The notes: generated by a model not told the origin, from the letters alone. Positions 17,809-27,403 are shown, numbered from the stretch's first letter. The stretch: DNA of 64,000 bases from Dyadobacter beijingensis DSM 21582 (GCF_000382205.1 NZ_KB907787.1:1093176-1157175), one strand, 5' to 3'. Program-made: numbers and translations.

Positions 17809-19217
17809 TACGCCTTCTGGTAAATACCTTTCCAGGGACTCTGGATATACTGCTTTTTCAATGCCGGAACCCTGTTCAGGAGTTTCGGCATGATATTCAC
17901 CTTGTCGATCACGTATTCAGGCGGGTCTTTGCGGAAGTTGTTATAGACGTGGATCACGCTGTCGAAATTGTCGAGGTTCTGCACATCGTAGCTGGCCAGC
18001 TCCCAGTTGAGGTAGGGGGTGGCCGTGAAATTATTGATATACTCCCCTGAATTTTGCCCCAGCACGAGAATGCGCTTGTTCTGGATCTGGTCCGGCAGGT
18101 TGGCCGGTTTGGCACGCAGGTTTTCGAGCTTACCCATCGAAACGCCGGGCAATACGCCCCGCAGTCCCTGGTACTGGATCAGGACAATCATCGCACCCAT
18201 GAGTGTGAACTGGAGCTCGTCGGCCCAGCTGTTTTTCTTGAAACTCTGGAAATAGTGCGTGGCGAAGAATGCGGCCGGGGGGACGAATATCACAAACTGC
18301 ATCGGCGCGAGGAACTGCATAAGCGGGATCGTGAATACCGCCGCGATGAACCAAAGCGCCATTACCTGCTGAATGCGCGTCTGATAGTTGACGAACCGCA
18401 GCGTGGTAAAGATCCGCATGAACCCCATCACCCCGAAACCCAACGGCAGCAGGAGCGAGGCTAACAGGGAGGAAAAGTCGTTGAGGTTATATTGTTTTAC
18501 CTGGAATACGGAGGTCAGCAGGTTGCGGTTGAGACTTTCCATTCCATTGTTGAGGTAAAAGAAAAGCACGACCATCATCAGCGGGAATATAGACCCGAAA
18601 AGCGTGAGTAAGTGGTGCCGGAAGGTGGAACCCGTGTAAAAAAGCAACGCCAGGAACGCCCAGATCATGAACAACGACGCCGGCAGATAAAACAGCGTGG
18701 CAATGCCAATATACATCCCCAGCTCGAACACCTGCGTAGTCACTTCCCGCCGGACGAGCATTTTGACGATCGATCCGAATGCGAACAAGAGGAAGGTATT
18801 CGCGATGAGCATGGGCGATAATGTGCCCATATCGAAGGAAATATTGAGAAACAGCGCGTACAATGCCCCCGGCAGGTAGGTGCGCTCCGGGAAAACGTCG
18901 CGGGAGTGGATTACGTAATTGAAATACAAAATCTGGATCAGCGAAACGCCCATGGCGGCCAGCTGGTACACCCATTGCGCCCGGCCGAAGAGGCTGTCGA
19001 TGAGCCAGTAGGTGAGGCCCGAGAACGGGCTCACATTATCCCACACATCGCGGTAGAGCATGAACCCCCGGCCCATTTGCTCGCCTACCAGCATCCAGCT
19101 CAGCTCGGGTATCAGCAGCGGTGCGCCGCCCAGGAAAAAAGGCAGGCGCAGCAGCAGGAAGAATACAACCAGGCTGATGGTTTGGTACCGTGCATTGACG
19201 CGAAAAAAACTAAGCAA
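17805..19217 (-). CDS. polytopic membrane protein, DUF6427-like
   Basis: 470 residues with about ten membrane segments in the first 370 residues and a soluble C-terminal tail with charged residues. It matches the DUF6427 type found across Bacteroidota, of unknown function. The frame opens with TTG at 19217; no in-frame ATG occurs before the second membrane segment, so TTG is taken as the start. Placed divergently from rbfA with a 9-bp inverted repeat in between. The family name is from recall of sequence style and is moderately sure. Confidence 0.7.
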   Translation of the reverse strand: MLSFFRVNARYQTISLVVFFLLLRLPFFLGGAPLLIPELSWMLVGEQMGRGFMLYRDVWDNVSPFSGLTYWLIDSLFGRAQWVYQLAAMGVSLIQILYFNYVIHSRDVFPERTYLPGALYALFLNISFDMGTLSPMLIANTFLLFAFGSIVKMLVRREVTTQVFELGMYIGIATLFYLPASLFMIWAFLALLFYTGSTFRHHLLTLFGSIFPLMMVVLFFYLNNGMESLNRNLLTSVFQVKQYNLNDFSSLLASLLLPLGFGVMGFMRIFTTLRFVNYQTRIQQVMALWFIAAVFTIPLMQFLAPMQFVIFVPPAAFFATHYFQSFKKNSWADELQFTLMGAMIVLIQYQGLRGVLPGVSMGKLENLRAKPANLPDQIQNKRILVLGQNSGEYINNFTATPYLNWELASYDVQNLDNFDSVIHVYNNFRKDPPEYVIDKVNIMPKLLNRVPALKKQYIQSPWKGIYQKAY

Positions 19218-19289
19218 GCGGCAGGTGGATTAGGTATCTGACGGGAAATAAGTTTCACGAAATTACAATGCCGGGTTCTACAAAAACAA

Positions 19290-19315
19290 AATAAGTACGG
19301 ATATTTGTACTTATT
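19290..19315. repeat. 9-bp inverted repeat between divergent genes
   Basis: AATAAGTAC, 8-bp spacer, GTACTTATT, perfect, in the 128-bp region between the DUF6427-like gene and rbfA. It could be an operator or a transcript hairpin; no T-run follows. Confidence 0.4.
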
Positions 19316-19345
19316 GAAAAGGAGAGAGGGAACGACGTTCATCAT

Positions 19346-19729
19346 ATGGAATCGAAAAGACAACAAAAAGTAGGCAGACAGATACAGAAAGACCTGGGCG
19401 AGATTTTCCAGAAGGACGCGCAGCATTTGACCAGCGGCTCATTCGTGACGATCACCGCCGTGCGCGTAACGCCCGACCTGAGCATTGCCAGGGCGTATCT
19501 GAGTTTTTTGCCCGATAAGAACAAAACCATGCTGCTGGAAACGATCCGGGAAAATACCCGTTTTATCCGCCAGAAGCTCGCCGAGCGCGTCCGTCACCAG
19601 CTGCGGATCGTGCCGCACCTGCAATTTTATATCGACGATACTGCCGAATACGCGGCCAAAATGGACCTGCTTTTCTCAGACCTGGTCATTCCGCCTGCAC
19701 AGCCGGACGACGAGGACGACACGCACTGA
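19346..19729 (+). CDS. rbfA: 30S ribosome-binding factor RbfA
   Basis: 127 residues with the RbfA pattern: basic N-terminus (SKRQQKVGRQIQKDLGEIF), the KH-like core ITAVRVTPDLSIARAYLSF, and RIVPHLQFYIDD near the end. It assists 16S rRNA 5'-end maturation and growth in the cold. It is 17 bp before the LolC/E-like permease, a pairing that is common in this phylum and suggests one operon. Confidence 0.92.
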   Translation: MESKRQQKVGRQIQKDLGEIFQKDAQHLTSGSFVTITAVRVTPDLSIARAYLSFLPDKNKTMLLETIRENTRFIRQKLAERVRHQLRIVPHLQFYIDDTAEYAAKMDLLFSDLVIPPAQPDDEDDTH

Positions 19730-19746
19730 TATCAAGTTGAGCCATC

Positions 19747-20973
19747 ATGGATATTTCCTACCGGATTGCCATTCGCTACTTTTTTTCACGTAACAAAAGG
19801 AGTTTCATCAGTCTGATCGCACGCATCGCCATGGCGGGTGTGGCGGTCGGGACGATGGCTATGGTGGTGGTGTTGTCCGTGTTCAATGGCATGGAGGACC
19901 TCAACCGGAAGATATTCAAGACGTTCGATTCCGACGTGCGCATTGTGCCGGCCGAAGGTAAGCGCTTCAAAATCACGCCTTCGATGCTGAATGAACTGAA
20001 ATCGGTCCAGGGCGTGCAGCTGGTGACGCAGGTGATCGAGGACAATGCATTGGCCCGGTACGGCAATCAGCAGACGATTATCCGCCTCAAAGGCGTGGAC
20101 AGCACATTTGCACAGCAAAAGCAGCTCGACACCGCGATGGTGGAAGGATCCAGGCGCCTCACCGGCGATAATGGAACGTCTTACGCGCTCATTGCGGAAG
20201 GAATACGGAATGCATTGTCGATCACGCTCGAAGATATTTTCACGCCGATCGAGCTGCTATACCCGCGCACGAGTTCCAAAACGCTCAACCTTACTTCGCC
20301 GGAAGCATTCAATCAGGTGAATCTGCGGCCGGGCGGCATTTTCTTTATCGAAAACCGCTACGACGACTACATTATCGCCCCATTGAAGCAGGTCGAAGGC
20401 CTGATGGGCTACAATGGCGAGCGGTCGGCATTGGAGGTGTATACCAAACCCGGCTATGCCGAAAAGGACATCGCCGAGGCGCTGAGTGCGAAGCTGGGCA
20501 AGGGATTCGTCGTAAAAGACCGCGATTCGCTGAATGCGGACCTGTTACGGGCAATAAAAATGGAAAAGCTTTTTGTGGCAGTGACCCTTTCGCTGATTAT
20601 TTTAGTGGCTGCAATCAATATCTTTTTCTCGCTCAGCATGTTAGCGATCGAGAAGAAGAACGATGTATCGATGTTGTACGCGATGGGTGCCACGGAATCG
20701 CTCATCCGGAAGATCTTTATGGCCGAAGGGGCGATCGTGGCATTGTCGGGGGCCGTTGTGGGGCTGCTGGGCGGGATCGGGATTTGCTGGCTGCAAATGC
20801 GGTATGGCCTCGTTTCGATGGGAATGGCCACCTCGCTGGTGGATGCTTACCCGGTGAAATTAATTTGGGAAGACATACTCTACACGGGCGTTGTTGTCGT
20901 TATGATTACTATGGTTGTTTCTTACATTCCGGCCAGGCGCGCCGCGGAGTCGGGAATGCTGCTGCGCGTGTAG
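19747..20973 (+). CDS. LolC/LolE-like ABC permease (lipoprotein release type)
   Basis: 408 residues with one N-terminal membrane segment (ISLIARIAMAGVAVGTMAMVVVL region), a periplasmic domain of about 220 residues, and three C-terminal membrane segments with the FtsX signature (DVSMLYAMGAT, IRKIFMAEGAIVALSGAVVG). This is the single-unit 4-TM layout of LolC/E, not the two-unit layout of the larger permeases here. It probably releases lipoproteins from the inner membrane with a LolD-type ATPase encoded elsewhere. Confidence 0.87.
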   Translation: MDISYRIAIRYFFSRNKRSFISLIARIAMAGVAVGTMAMVVVLSVFNGMEDLNRKIFKTFDSDVRIVPAEGKRFKITPSMLNELKSVQGVQLVTQVIEDNALARYGNQQTIIRLKGVDSTFAQQKQLDTAMVEGSRRLTGDNGTSYALIAEGIRNALSITLEDIFTPIELLYPRTSSKTLNLTSPEAFNQVNLRPGGIFFIENRYDDYIIAPLKQVEGLMGYNGERSALEVYTKPGYAEKDIAEALSAKLGKGFVVKDRDSLNADLLRAIKMEKLFVAVTLSLIILVAAINIFFSLSMLAIEKKNDVSMLYAMGATESLIRKIFMAEGAIVALSGAVVGLLGGIGICWLQMRYGLVSMGMATSLVDAYPVKLIWEDILYTGVVVVMITMVVSYIPARRAAESGMLLRV

Positions 20974-21052
20974 ATAGCCCGAAGGCACCAGATAATCGTT
21001 TATTAAATCATTTACATTGACTTACTTCCTAGCAATCAATCAGAAAGCGGAT

Positions 21053-23644
21053 ATGACCGGTGATAATCAAAGACCTTTTTTGAACCGATTGATCTTTACA
21101 ATTCTTGGCTTACTTTTCCTCGCATGGAGCACTCCGGTGACAGCCGGCACGGTTGCTGACACACTTTACAGAAGAAATCCCGGTACCGTTACGCCTAAGG
21201 GCCCTTACCGGCCTGAAAAGCCCAAAAAACACGACATTCTCTACACACGCCTCGACGTGCAGCCCGACTGGGTGAAGCAGCAGCTTCCCGCTTCGGCCAT
21301 ATTGAAGTTCAAACCGCATTTTTATCCCCAGAATACCCTCGAACTCGATGCCAGGGGTTTCGAAATCAAAGGCATCTCGCTGCTCGATACGACCGGGGAG
21401 TATGGTGACCTTAGTAGTGAGGAGATTACTTCAAAAGTTAAAAAGAAGCTGGAATTTACCTACGACAAGCGCAGGCTGACCGTCAAACTAGGCCAGGAAT
21501 ACACCCGGAAAGACACGCTTTTTATCAAAATCGACTACATCGCTAAGCCGAACGATGTGCCGCGCGGAAAGGAGGACGACAGCGCTTCGGACAAAGGCCT
21601 TTACTTTATTAACGCGGATGGTCTGGATGAGGGCAAGCCCCGCCAGCTCTGGACGCAAGGCGAAACCGAGGGCAGCTCTTGCTGGTTCCCGACGATCGAC
21701 GCGCCTAACCAGAAATTTACGCAGGACATTTACATTACCGTCGACAGTACCTATAAAACGCTTTCCAACGGCTTGCTCGTGAACCAGCAGGAGGGTAGAA
21801 AAGGCACCCGCACCGACCATTGGAAGCAAACATTGCCGCACGCGCCTTACCTGGCGATGATGGCCGTGGGCGACTTCGTGGTAGCGAAGGATATGATGCC
21901 TAACGGTCTCGAACTGAGCTATTACGTAGAGCCGAAATACGGCGCCGACGCCCACGCGATCTTCGGCCGCACGCCGGAAATGATGGGTTTCTTCACGAAT
22001 ATTTTCGGGGTGGAATATCCCTGGGAAAAATACGCGCAAATAGCGGTGCGCGACTTCGTAGCCGGAGCGATGGAAAACACGACGGCTACGGTGCACGAGG
22101 AGGGCGTACAAAACGATGCCCGATCGCTGGTGGACGGTAATTCCGACGCGGTGATCGCCCACGAACTGGCGCACCATTGGTTCGGTGATTATGTAACCTG
22201 TGAAGAATGGGGGCAATTGCCTTTGAATGAGTCGTTTGCCAACTACTCGGAATATCTGTGGAGCGAGTATAACGATGGCCGTTACGAGGCCGACTGGGGT
22301 AATTTGCAGGAAATGAAAGAGTATCTTGCCGAGTCGGAGACGAAGCAGGTGCCGATGATCCGTTATTTTTACAAAGACCGCGAGAATATGTTCGATAGCC
22401 ATTCGTACGCGAAGGGCGGACGCATATTGCATATGCTGCGTACGCTTGTGGGCGACGATGCATTCTTCGCGGCATTGCAGGGTTACCTCAGATCGCACGC
22501 GTTCGGTACGGCGGAGATCGACGACCTGCGCGTGGCATTCGAAAAGGTGACCGGCCAGGATTTGAACTGGTTTTTCGATCAGTGGTTTCACCGTCCCGGT
22601 CATCCGGTGCTGAAAATAGACCAGCAGTTCGTGGCCGCGCAGAGCAAGGTGATTCTGAAAGTAAAACAATCGCAGGATACCGTGGCTACGACGGTGTACC
22701 GCCTGCCGGTGAAAGTGGACGTGTGGGTATCCGGTAAAAAGAACCGCTACGATGTGGTGGTGGACAAAGTGAACCAAACGCTCGAATTCCCTGCTGCGAA
22801 AAAGCCCGATCTCGTCGTATTCGATTCGGATGCGCAGCTATTGGGCGTGATCGAGCATGATAAAAACAGGCCGGAAATGGAGTTCCAATACCTGCATTCC
22901 GATCGGTTTTTACACAAATACGAAGCATTATCGTCGCTGGAAGGCGCATTGGCCGATACCACCGCACGGAAAATCCTCGTGAAAGCGATGGACGATCCGT
23001 TCTGGAAACTTCGCCAGATGGCGATCAGCAACTTTTCGGAATATGCCGGGGAAGGTTTTGCCGACATTGAAAAAGTAATCCAGAGCCGTGCGCAGCAGGA
23101 CCCGCACCCGCAGGTACGCTCGGAGGCGATCATCACCCTGGCCTCATTCGGAGACAACAACAGCGATCCGATCTTCAAGGCCGCGTTGACTGACAGTTCG
23201 TACCTGGTGGCCTCTGTTGCCATTGAAAAATACCTCATGAGTCAGCCGAACGACGCGGCGGAGGTGGCTGCACAGTTCGAAAATTCGCGGAACGATGCCA
23301 TTATCACCTCGGTAGGTAACTATTACGCCGGACTGGCCCAGCCCGACCGCTACGACTGGTTCCTGACCAAAATGAAGGCCATGAAGCCGACGGAAAAATA
23401 TAACTTCCTGCAAGTTTTTGGTAAATACCTTATCAAATCGAAGCAGGACGTGCAGCGTAAAAGCATTCCGATACTCGAAGGTCTCGCGCGGGACAATCCT
23501 TCCTATTTCGTGCGTTTCGGTGCATTCCAGGCATTGGGCTTGCTCACGGATATACAGGGCGTGTCCGCATTACGCAAGGATATCCGCGCAAAGGAAACCG
23601 AGCCGAAGCTGAAAGAGATGTATAGCCAGTTTGGGGATTTATAG
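21053..23644 (+). CDS. M1 family zinc aminopeptidase, exported
   Basis: 863 residues from the ATG at 21053 (the frame is open from a TTG 36 bp earlier). Signal-type segment near residues 12-31. Catalytic zinc site H370-E-L-A-H374 with third ligand E393 in NESFANY, and the exopeptidase motif GAMEN. A C-terminal region of about 270 residues looks like HEAT-type helical repeats. It removes N-terminal residues from peptides in the periplasm. Lies 80 bp after the Lol-like permease. A strong bidirectional terminator follows. Confidence 0.9.
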   Translation: MTGDNQRPFLNRLIFTILGLLFLAWSTPVTAGTVADTLYRRNPGTVTPKGPYRPEKPKKHDILYTRLDVQPDWVKQQLPASAILKFKPHFYPQNTLELDARGFEIKGISLLDTTGEYGDLSSEEITSKVKKKLEFTYDKRRLTVKLGQEYTRKDTLFIKIDYIAKPNDVPRGKEDDSASDKGLYFINADGLDEGKPRQLWTQGETEGSSCWFPTIDAPNQKFTQDIYITVDSTYKTLSNGLLVNQQEGRKGTRTDHWKQTLPHAPYLAMMAVGDFVVAKDMMPNGLELSYYVEPKYGADAHAIFGRTPEMMGFFTNIFGVEYPWEKYAQIAVRDFVAGAMENTTATVHEEGVQNDARSLVDGNSDAVIAHELAHHWFGDYVTCEEWGQLPLNESFANYSEYLWSEYNDGRYEADWGNLQEMKEYLAESETKQVPMIRYFYKDRENMFDSHSYAKGGRILHMLRTLVGDDAFFAALQGYLRSHAFGTAEIDDLRVAFEKVTGQDLNWFFDQWFHRPGHPVLKIDQQFVAAQSKVILKVKQSQDTVATTVYRLPVKVDVWVSGKKNRYDVVVDKVNQTLEFPAAKKPDLVVFDSDAQLLGVIEHDKNRPEMEFQYLHSDRFLHKYEALSSLEGALADTTARKILVKAMDDPFWKLRQMAISNFSEYAGEGFADIEKVIQSRAQQDPHPQVRSEAIITLASFGDNNSDPIFKAALTDSSYLVASVAIEKYLMSQPNDAAEVAAQFENSRNDAIITSVGNYYAGLAQPDRYDWFLTKMKAMKPTEKYNFLQVFGKYLIKSKQDVQRKSIPILEGLARDNPSYFVRFGAFQALGLLTDIQGVSALRKDIRAKETEPKLKEMYSQFGDL

Positions 23645-23661
23645 TGGATGACCATTATTAC

Positions 23662-23702
23662 AAACAAGACAGGCCCGGATATCGTCCGGGCCTGTCTTGT
23701 TT
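23662..23702. terminator. bidirectional intrinsic terminator
   Basis: 18-bp perfect stem (23662-23679 with 23685-23702) with 5-base loop, flanked by A- and T-runs, between convergent M1 peptidase and LacI-type genes. Confidence 0.92.
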
Positions 23703-23713
23703 ATGGAGAACTT

Positions 23714-24778
23714 TTACTGCGGATCGAGGTAGTAATCGAGGTTTTCGCGGGTGATGATATCCAGCGGCAGGAACTTGATGGCCGGGATTTCCTTCTTGAA
23801 AATCAAATGATTTGCGAGCTGGTGAATGCCCCAGTAACCTTGCCCGAGCGGGTTCTGGTTGATCAGGAAATCGATAATGCCTTTATTGAGGTAATGCTGG
23901 TTGTGCTCGATCAGGTCATAACCTACGAGTTTGATGTCCTTCAATGCATTCTTTTCCAGGTATGCGGCCACTTCGAATGCTTTGGAATTGGTGACGTACA
24001 CCGCGCCGAGGTCGGGGTGCTGCGCCCGGATTTCGTCCAGCTGCTTGTCGGGGCCTTCCTCGTCCGGGAAGTTGATTTCCCGGCTGATCACATTGAATGT
24101 CCCATCCAGCTTTTCCCCTTTGAAATAATTCCGGAAACCGTCCTCCTTGGTAATCAAATGCGCCGAGTTGGAAATGTCCTCGTTCACGTGCGCTACGAGT
24201 ACCGTGCCCGGCGAATGCAGGCCGAAACGCAGGATTTTGGCCGCCAGCGAGCCGCTCCGGTACGAATCCTGCCCGATGTAGCACAACGGCGCCACGTGCT
24301 CGATCTGCGTGTTGAAAAGCACATAAGGAATGCCCATGTCGGCCCATTCCTTGAAAAACGGTAATGCTTCCTTGTAAAAAATCGGGGCAATGAGCAGGCC
24401 GTCGGGATGCTCGCGGATGACTTCTTTTGCCTTGGCGATGAACGACGATTCCGAATGCGAGTTAAATATGAACTTGCTGATGTGCACGCCGTATTGCCGG
24501 AGCTCTTTTTCCGCCTTTTCCAAACCCGCATGCGGGGCTTCCCAGTACGAGTCGAGGTTAGGGTCGGGGATGAGGGCGGCGAGGTTGAATGCGCGTTGCG
24601 ATTTCAGCGACTGGGCAATGAGATTGGGCTCGTAGTTGAGCTCTTTGATGATGGCCAGGATGCGCTCCCGAACGTCATCGGCGACCCTGCCCCTGTTATG
24701 CAAAACGCGATCGACTGTGCCTTTGGAGGTTTGCGCCTTTTCCGCTATATCTTTGATTCTGACAATTTTCTTTTTCAC
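23714..24778 (-). CDS. LacI-family transcriptional regulator
   Basis: 354 residues: N-terminal LacI helix-turn-helix (RIKDIAEKAQTSKGTVDRVLHNRG, residues about 6-29), then a periplasmic-binding-protein-like sensor domain (AALIPDPNLDSYWEAPHAGL). The recognition helix TSKGTVDRVLHNRG is the variant typical of Bacteroidota LacI members that sense sugars or sugar derivatives. No transporter or catabolic operon is adjacent, so its target set cannot be read here. Own promoter at 24817-24850. Confidence 0.88.
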   Translation of the reverse strand: MKKKIVRIKDIAEKAQTSKGTVDRVLHNRGRVADDVRERILAIIKELNYEPNLIAQSLKSQRAFNLAALIPDPNLDSYWEAPHAGLEKAEKELRQYGVHISKFIFNSHSESSFIAKAKEVIREHPDGLLIAPIFYKEALPFFKEWADMGIPYVLFNTQIEHVAPLCYIGQDSYRSGSLAAKILRFGLHSPGTVLVAHVNEDISNSAHLITKEDGFRNYFKGEKLDGTFNVISREINFPDEEGPDKQLDEIRAQHPDLGAVYVTNSKAFEVAAYLEKNALKDIKLVGYDLIEHNQHYLNKGIIDFLINQNPLGQGYWGIHQLANHLIFKKEIPAIKFLPLDIITRENLDYYLDPQ

Positions 24779-24816
24779 ACTCGACTATAATTCAGGAATT
24801 TTTCAGTATCGATCAA

Positions 24817-24850
24817 CAAATCTAACAAGTATTTACGAGTATGGGCCAAA
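24817..24850 (-). promoter_or_regulatory. promoter of the LacI-type regulator
   Basis: On the minus strand TTTG (24850-24847), 22 bp spacer, TAGATTTG (24824-24817), with the gene starting at 24778. Confidence 0.5.
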
Positions 24851-25073
24851 TAGTGGGTTTCTAGTGAAAGGCTACTATGTGATACAAAATTTTTCAAATT
24901 TTTTTTATAATAAATTTGAGATTCTGCGGCTGGCCCATTAGTTTTACCTCACTAAAAAACACTATTGGTTCCTAATGACGTGTACGAGCCCGGTGTGTGT
25001 TTTCGATTGCGTGCTCGAACACTTTTTTAAATTTTGTTAGGAAAATCCGATTTGACAAGTAATTTTGTAAATA

Positions 25074-25200
25074 AGATAAGAAAGAAAATTTTATTCTTTA
25101 ATATTCCTAACACTTAACCTTTTCAGGAATTCATTCGTTGAAATTCCTCTAATCCTAAACCTTAATGAAGCGTACGGCCCTGTCTGTACGCTTCTTTGTT
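25074..25200 (+). ncRNA. candidate small RNA (orphan promoter plus terminator)
   Basis: A plus-strand TAATTTTG box (25060-25067) with TTTG at 25033-25036 (23 bp spacer) precedes a plus-strand intrinsic terminator at 25167-25200, with no plus-strand gene in the 420-bp gap. The implied transcript is about 127 nt and contains an internal hairpin (AGGAATT 25125-25131 with AATTCCT 25142-25148). No family recognised. Evidence is purely signal-based; the reverse gene's 3' end abuts it. Confidence 0.4.
25167..25200 (+). terminator. plus-strand intrinsic terminator
   Basis: 9-bp stem GAAGCGTAC/GTACGCTTC with a 10-base loop, followed on the plus strand by CTTTGTTTTT-type T-rich sequence; the minus strand has no matching T-run. 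Confidence 0.65.
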
Positions 25201-25201
25201 T

Positions 25202-26278
25202 TTACTCCTGCCTGAATTCCACTACCACATCTTCGCTATCGACGTATGAGGAGCACGTCAATATCCAGCCGGCGGCAAGGTCGCGATCAGTGAGGACCTC
25301 GTTCACACTCATATGTACGTGCCCGTGTGTACACACGGCCGCGCACGAGGAGCAGCGCCCGCCCTTGCAGCTGTAAGGCAGCTGAATGCCCTCAGCCAAT
25401 GCAGCGTCCAGCACGGTCGAATGCGCCGGTACCAGCAGGTCGTAAATGGCCCCGCGGAAGTGGAGCGCGATGCGGTGCGGGTAGGAGACGGGCGGTGGGG
25501 GCGGCGGCGAAGTAATCACAAAGTTTTCCTTCCGTATCTGCGCGCTGCGGAAGCCCATGAAATGCAGGGTGATTTCCGTAGAACGCATCAGGTCGAACGG
25601 CCCGCAGATGAAAAACCGGGCGTCCTGCGGATTGTAGACGATGGATTGGTTCACCAACTGTTCCAGCCGGGTGTTGTTGATGCGGCCGCGGATGCCGTTC
25701 CAGTCGTCGGTGGGCTGGCTGTGAATATGGATTACGCGCAGGCGTTCTGGGAAACGCTCCTGCCATTGCGTAATGTGTTGCCAAAAAAGCGTATTTCGGA
25801 TGTTCCGGCTGGCGTAAATGAGGGTTACCCGGCTTTCGTTTTCCTGGGTTAGTGTTTGTTTCAAAAGGGAGAACAGCGGGGTAATGCCGCTTCCGGCGCC
25901 GATCAGCACGATGTCGCGCGGGCCCGTGTCTTCTTTTTCCAATGTAAACCGGCCCGATGGTGCGAGTACGCGGAACGTTTGCCCCGGTTGCACGGTATCG
26001 ATCCAGAACCTTGAAATTTCGCCGTTCGGCACTCTTTTGACCGTGATGGCGGGGTATTCGTCCACGCCGGGCGCCGAGCTCATCGAATAGGACCGGCGCA
26101 CTTCGTGGCCATGGATTTCAATGAGGAACGTCAGGAATTGGCCAGCCTTGTAGGGCAATGCGCTGCCATCGGCGGTTTCGAAAATGAATGTTTTCGCGTC
26201 GTCCGTTTCGCGGACGATTTCCCGGAGCTTCAATGCGATCGTATGGTCTGCCATGGTGCCTGGTTCGAGGTCTGTCAT
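25202..26278 (-). CDS. ferredoxin reductase with C-terminal 2Fe-2S domain
   Basis: 358 residues from the ATG at 26278, chosen because it overlaps the upstream stop as ATGA. Domains: FAD-binding (R62-S-Y-S), NAD(P)-binding (G127-AGSGITP and CGP225-227 region), a Pro-run linker (258-263), and a plant-type 2Fe-2S domain with C304, C309, C312 and C342. This PaaE/Hmp-like layout passes electrons from NAD(P)H to a partner oxygenase, desaturase or P450. Its only operon partner is the toroid protein upstream, so the electron acceptor is unknown. Confidence 0.88.
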   Translation of the reverse strand: MTDLEPGTMADHTIALKLREIVRETDDAKTFIFETADGSALPYKAGQFLTFLIEIHGHEVRRSYSMSSAPGVDEYPAITVKRVPNGEISRFWIDTVQPGQTFRVLAPSGRFTLEKEDTGPRDIVLIGAGSGITPLFSLLKQTLTQENESRVTLIYASRNIRNTLFWQHITQWQERFPERLRVIHIHSQPTDDWNGIRGRINNTRLEQLVNQSIVYNPQDARFFICGPFDLMRSTEITLHFMGFRSAQIRKENFVITSPPPPPPVSYPHRIALHFRGAIYDLLVPAHSTVLDAALAEGIQLPYSCKGGRCSSCAAVCTHGHVHMSVNEVLTDRDLAAGWILTCSSYVDSEDVVVEFRQE

Positions 26279-27372
26279 AGTAAAGTGCCGGCTGGCTGCT
26301 GCTGGTTCCAAAGTGCCTCATATTCCGCCAGGAGCGCCCAGCAATGCGCCTCGCAAGTCCAATGCATATGCACCAGCGGATTGACCGACAATTTGTACAG
26401 CACCGGGTTTTCATAAGCCGTGAGCAGCCCTGCTATAAAGAAGTAAAAGCCTTTAAAATCCTTTTCCGAATACGTTTCCACGGGAATGCGTTGCGTGGCC
26501 CTGCCAAAACGCATAAGCGAAGTCGCGAGCAAAACGCGGTCCATGCCGCTGCGGGTAGTTTGCAGCAGATTTTCCATATCGTCGAGCAGCTGTGGTTTTA
26601 CGGACCTTAATGCAGGCGGATCGAATGCGGCGATGAGACGCGCCGCGTGGTACATGATCAGCGGTGTGCGCGGATACTGGTGCGCACAACGAAAAGGCGC
26701 GGTAATGTACCGCCGCGTGTCGATGACCGAGCGGATGTATTCGAGGCTGGCGTCGTCATGTTCGTTGAGCGGCAGGTTATAATGCAAAATGCAGTACAGC
26801 ATATTGCAAAGTACGCTGATGTCGAACTCGACGTACATATGCTTGCCAAACCAGGTGGAGTAGGCCCGCAGGGGCTGGTATTCCGGATAGGTATTCCTGA
26901 TCCAGCGCTTCGTACCGTTCGCGTGCAGGGTTAGTTTTTCTTTTAACCATACCAATTCCTCCCGCGTGGGATCGGTGGTGAGGTAGGCAAATGCCGTGTC
27001 GTCGATATCGTCGGGAATGCGGAAATGCTCGAAGCGGCGGAACCAGCGGCCGTTCGGGAAATGGCGCGAGGGTTTTGTTTTCCAGAAATTGTAGGTCTTT
27101 AAGCCGTCCTTGTTTTGAAAATCGGGGTAGTTGGCCGTCACCAGCCCGCGGATCGCGTCGATCTGCTTTTGGCTGGCTGTATTGCAGTACTTACGGATGG
27201 ATTGCAGCGTGAATGCGGTGATGGCCGAGAAGAACATCGTCGTGTCCGGCCGCCGGTAGCCGATCATCGTGTTCGACCGCTGCGCAGGGAAAATGCCTTT
27301 AGGGAATAATGCATTACCCTTCGATTGTAATGCCTCAATGCGGTCTATGAATGTTTCCAGCGCTGGCTTCAT
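26275..27372 (-). CDS. terpenoid-cyclase-like toroid protein with a DxDDTA motif
   Basis: 365 residues, no signal peptide. The sequence is helical and contains IPD-D122-IDDTA127, identical to the DxDDTA motif of class II terpene cyclases and squalene-hopene cyclases, where the middle Asp is the general acid. A later segment (residues 174-199, WFGKHMYVEFDISVLCNMLY) looks like the inner-barrel helices of alpha-toroids. At 365 residues it is shorter than known class II cyclases (500 or more), and no classic QW repeats are visible. It overlaps the reductase gene by 4 bp, implying translational coupling. Cyclase activity is a hypothesis; a non-enzymatic toroid is the alternative. Confidence 0.55.
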   Translation of the reverse strand: MKPALETFIDRIEALQSKGNALFPKGIFPAQRSNTMIGYRRPDTTMFFSAITAFTLQSIRKYCNTASQKQIDAIRGLVTANYPDFQNKDGLKTYNFWKTKPSRHFPNGRWFRRFEHFRIPDDIDDTAFAYLTTDPTREELVWLKEKLTLHANGTKRWIRNTYPEYQPLRAYSTWFGKHMYVEFDISVLCNMLYCILHYNLPLNEHDDASLEYIRSVIDTRRYITAPFRCAHQYPRTPLIMYHAARLIAAFDPPALRSVKPQLLDDMENLLQTTRSGMDRVLLATSLMRFGRATQRIPVETYSEKDFKGFYFFIAGLLTAYENPVLYKLSVNPLVHMHWTCEAHCWALLAEYEALWNQQQPAGTLL

Positions 27373-27403
27373 GCGCCGAAACTAACAAAACACATTAAAA
27401 AAA

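Noticed and set aside
21488..22777. Minus-strand open frame (429 codons) opposite the M1 aminopeptidase
   Set aside because: Antisense shadow of a gene with intact HELAHH and GAMEN motifs; translation is His/Arg-rich and featureless.
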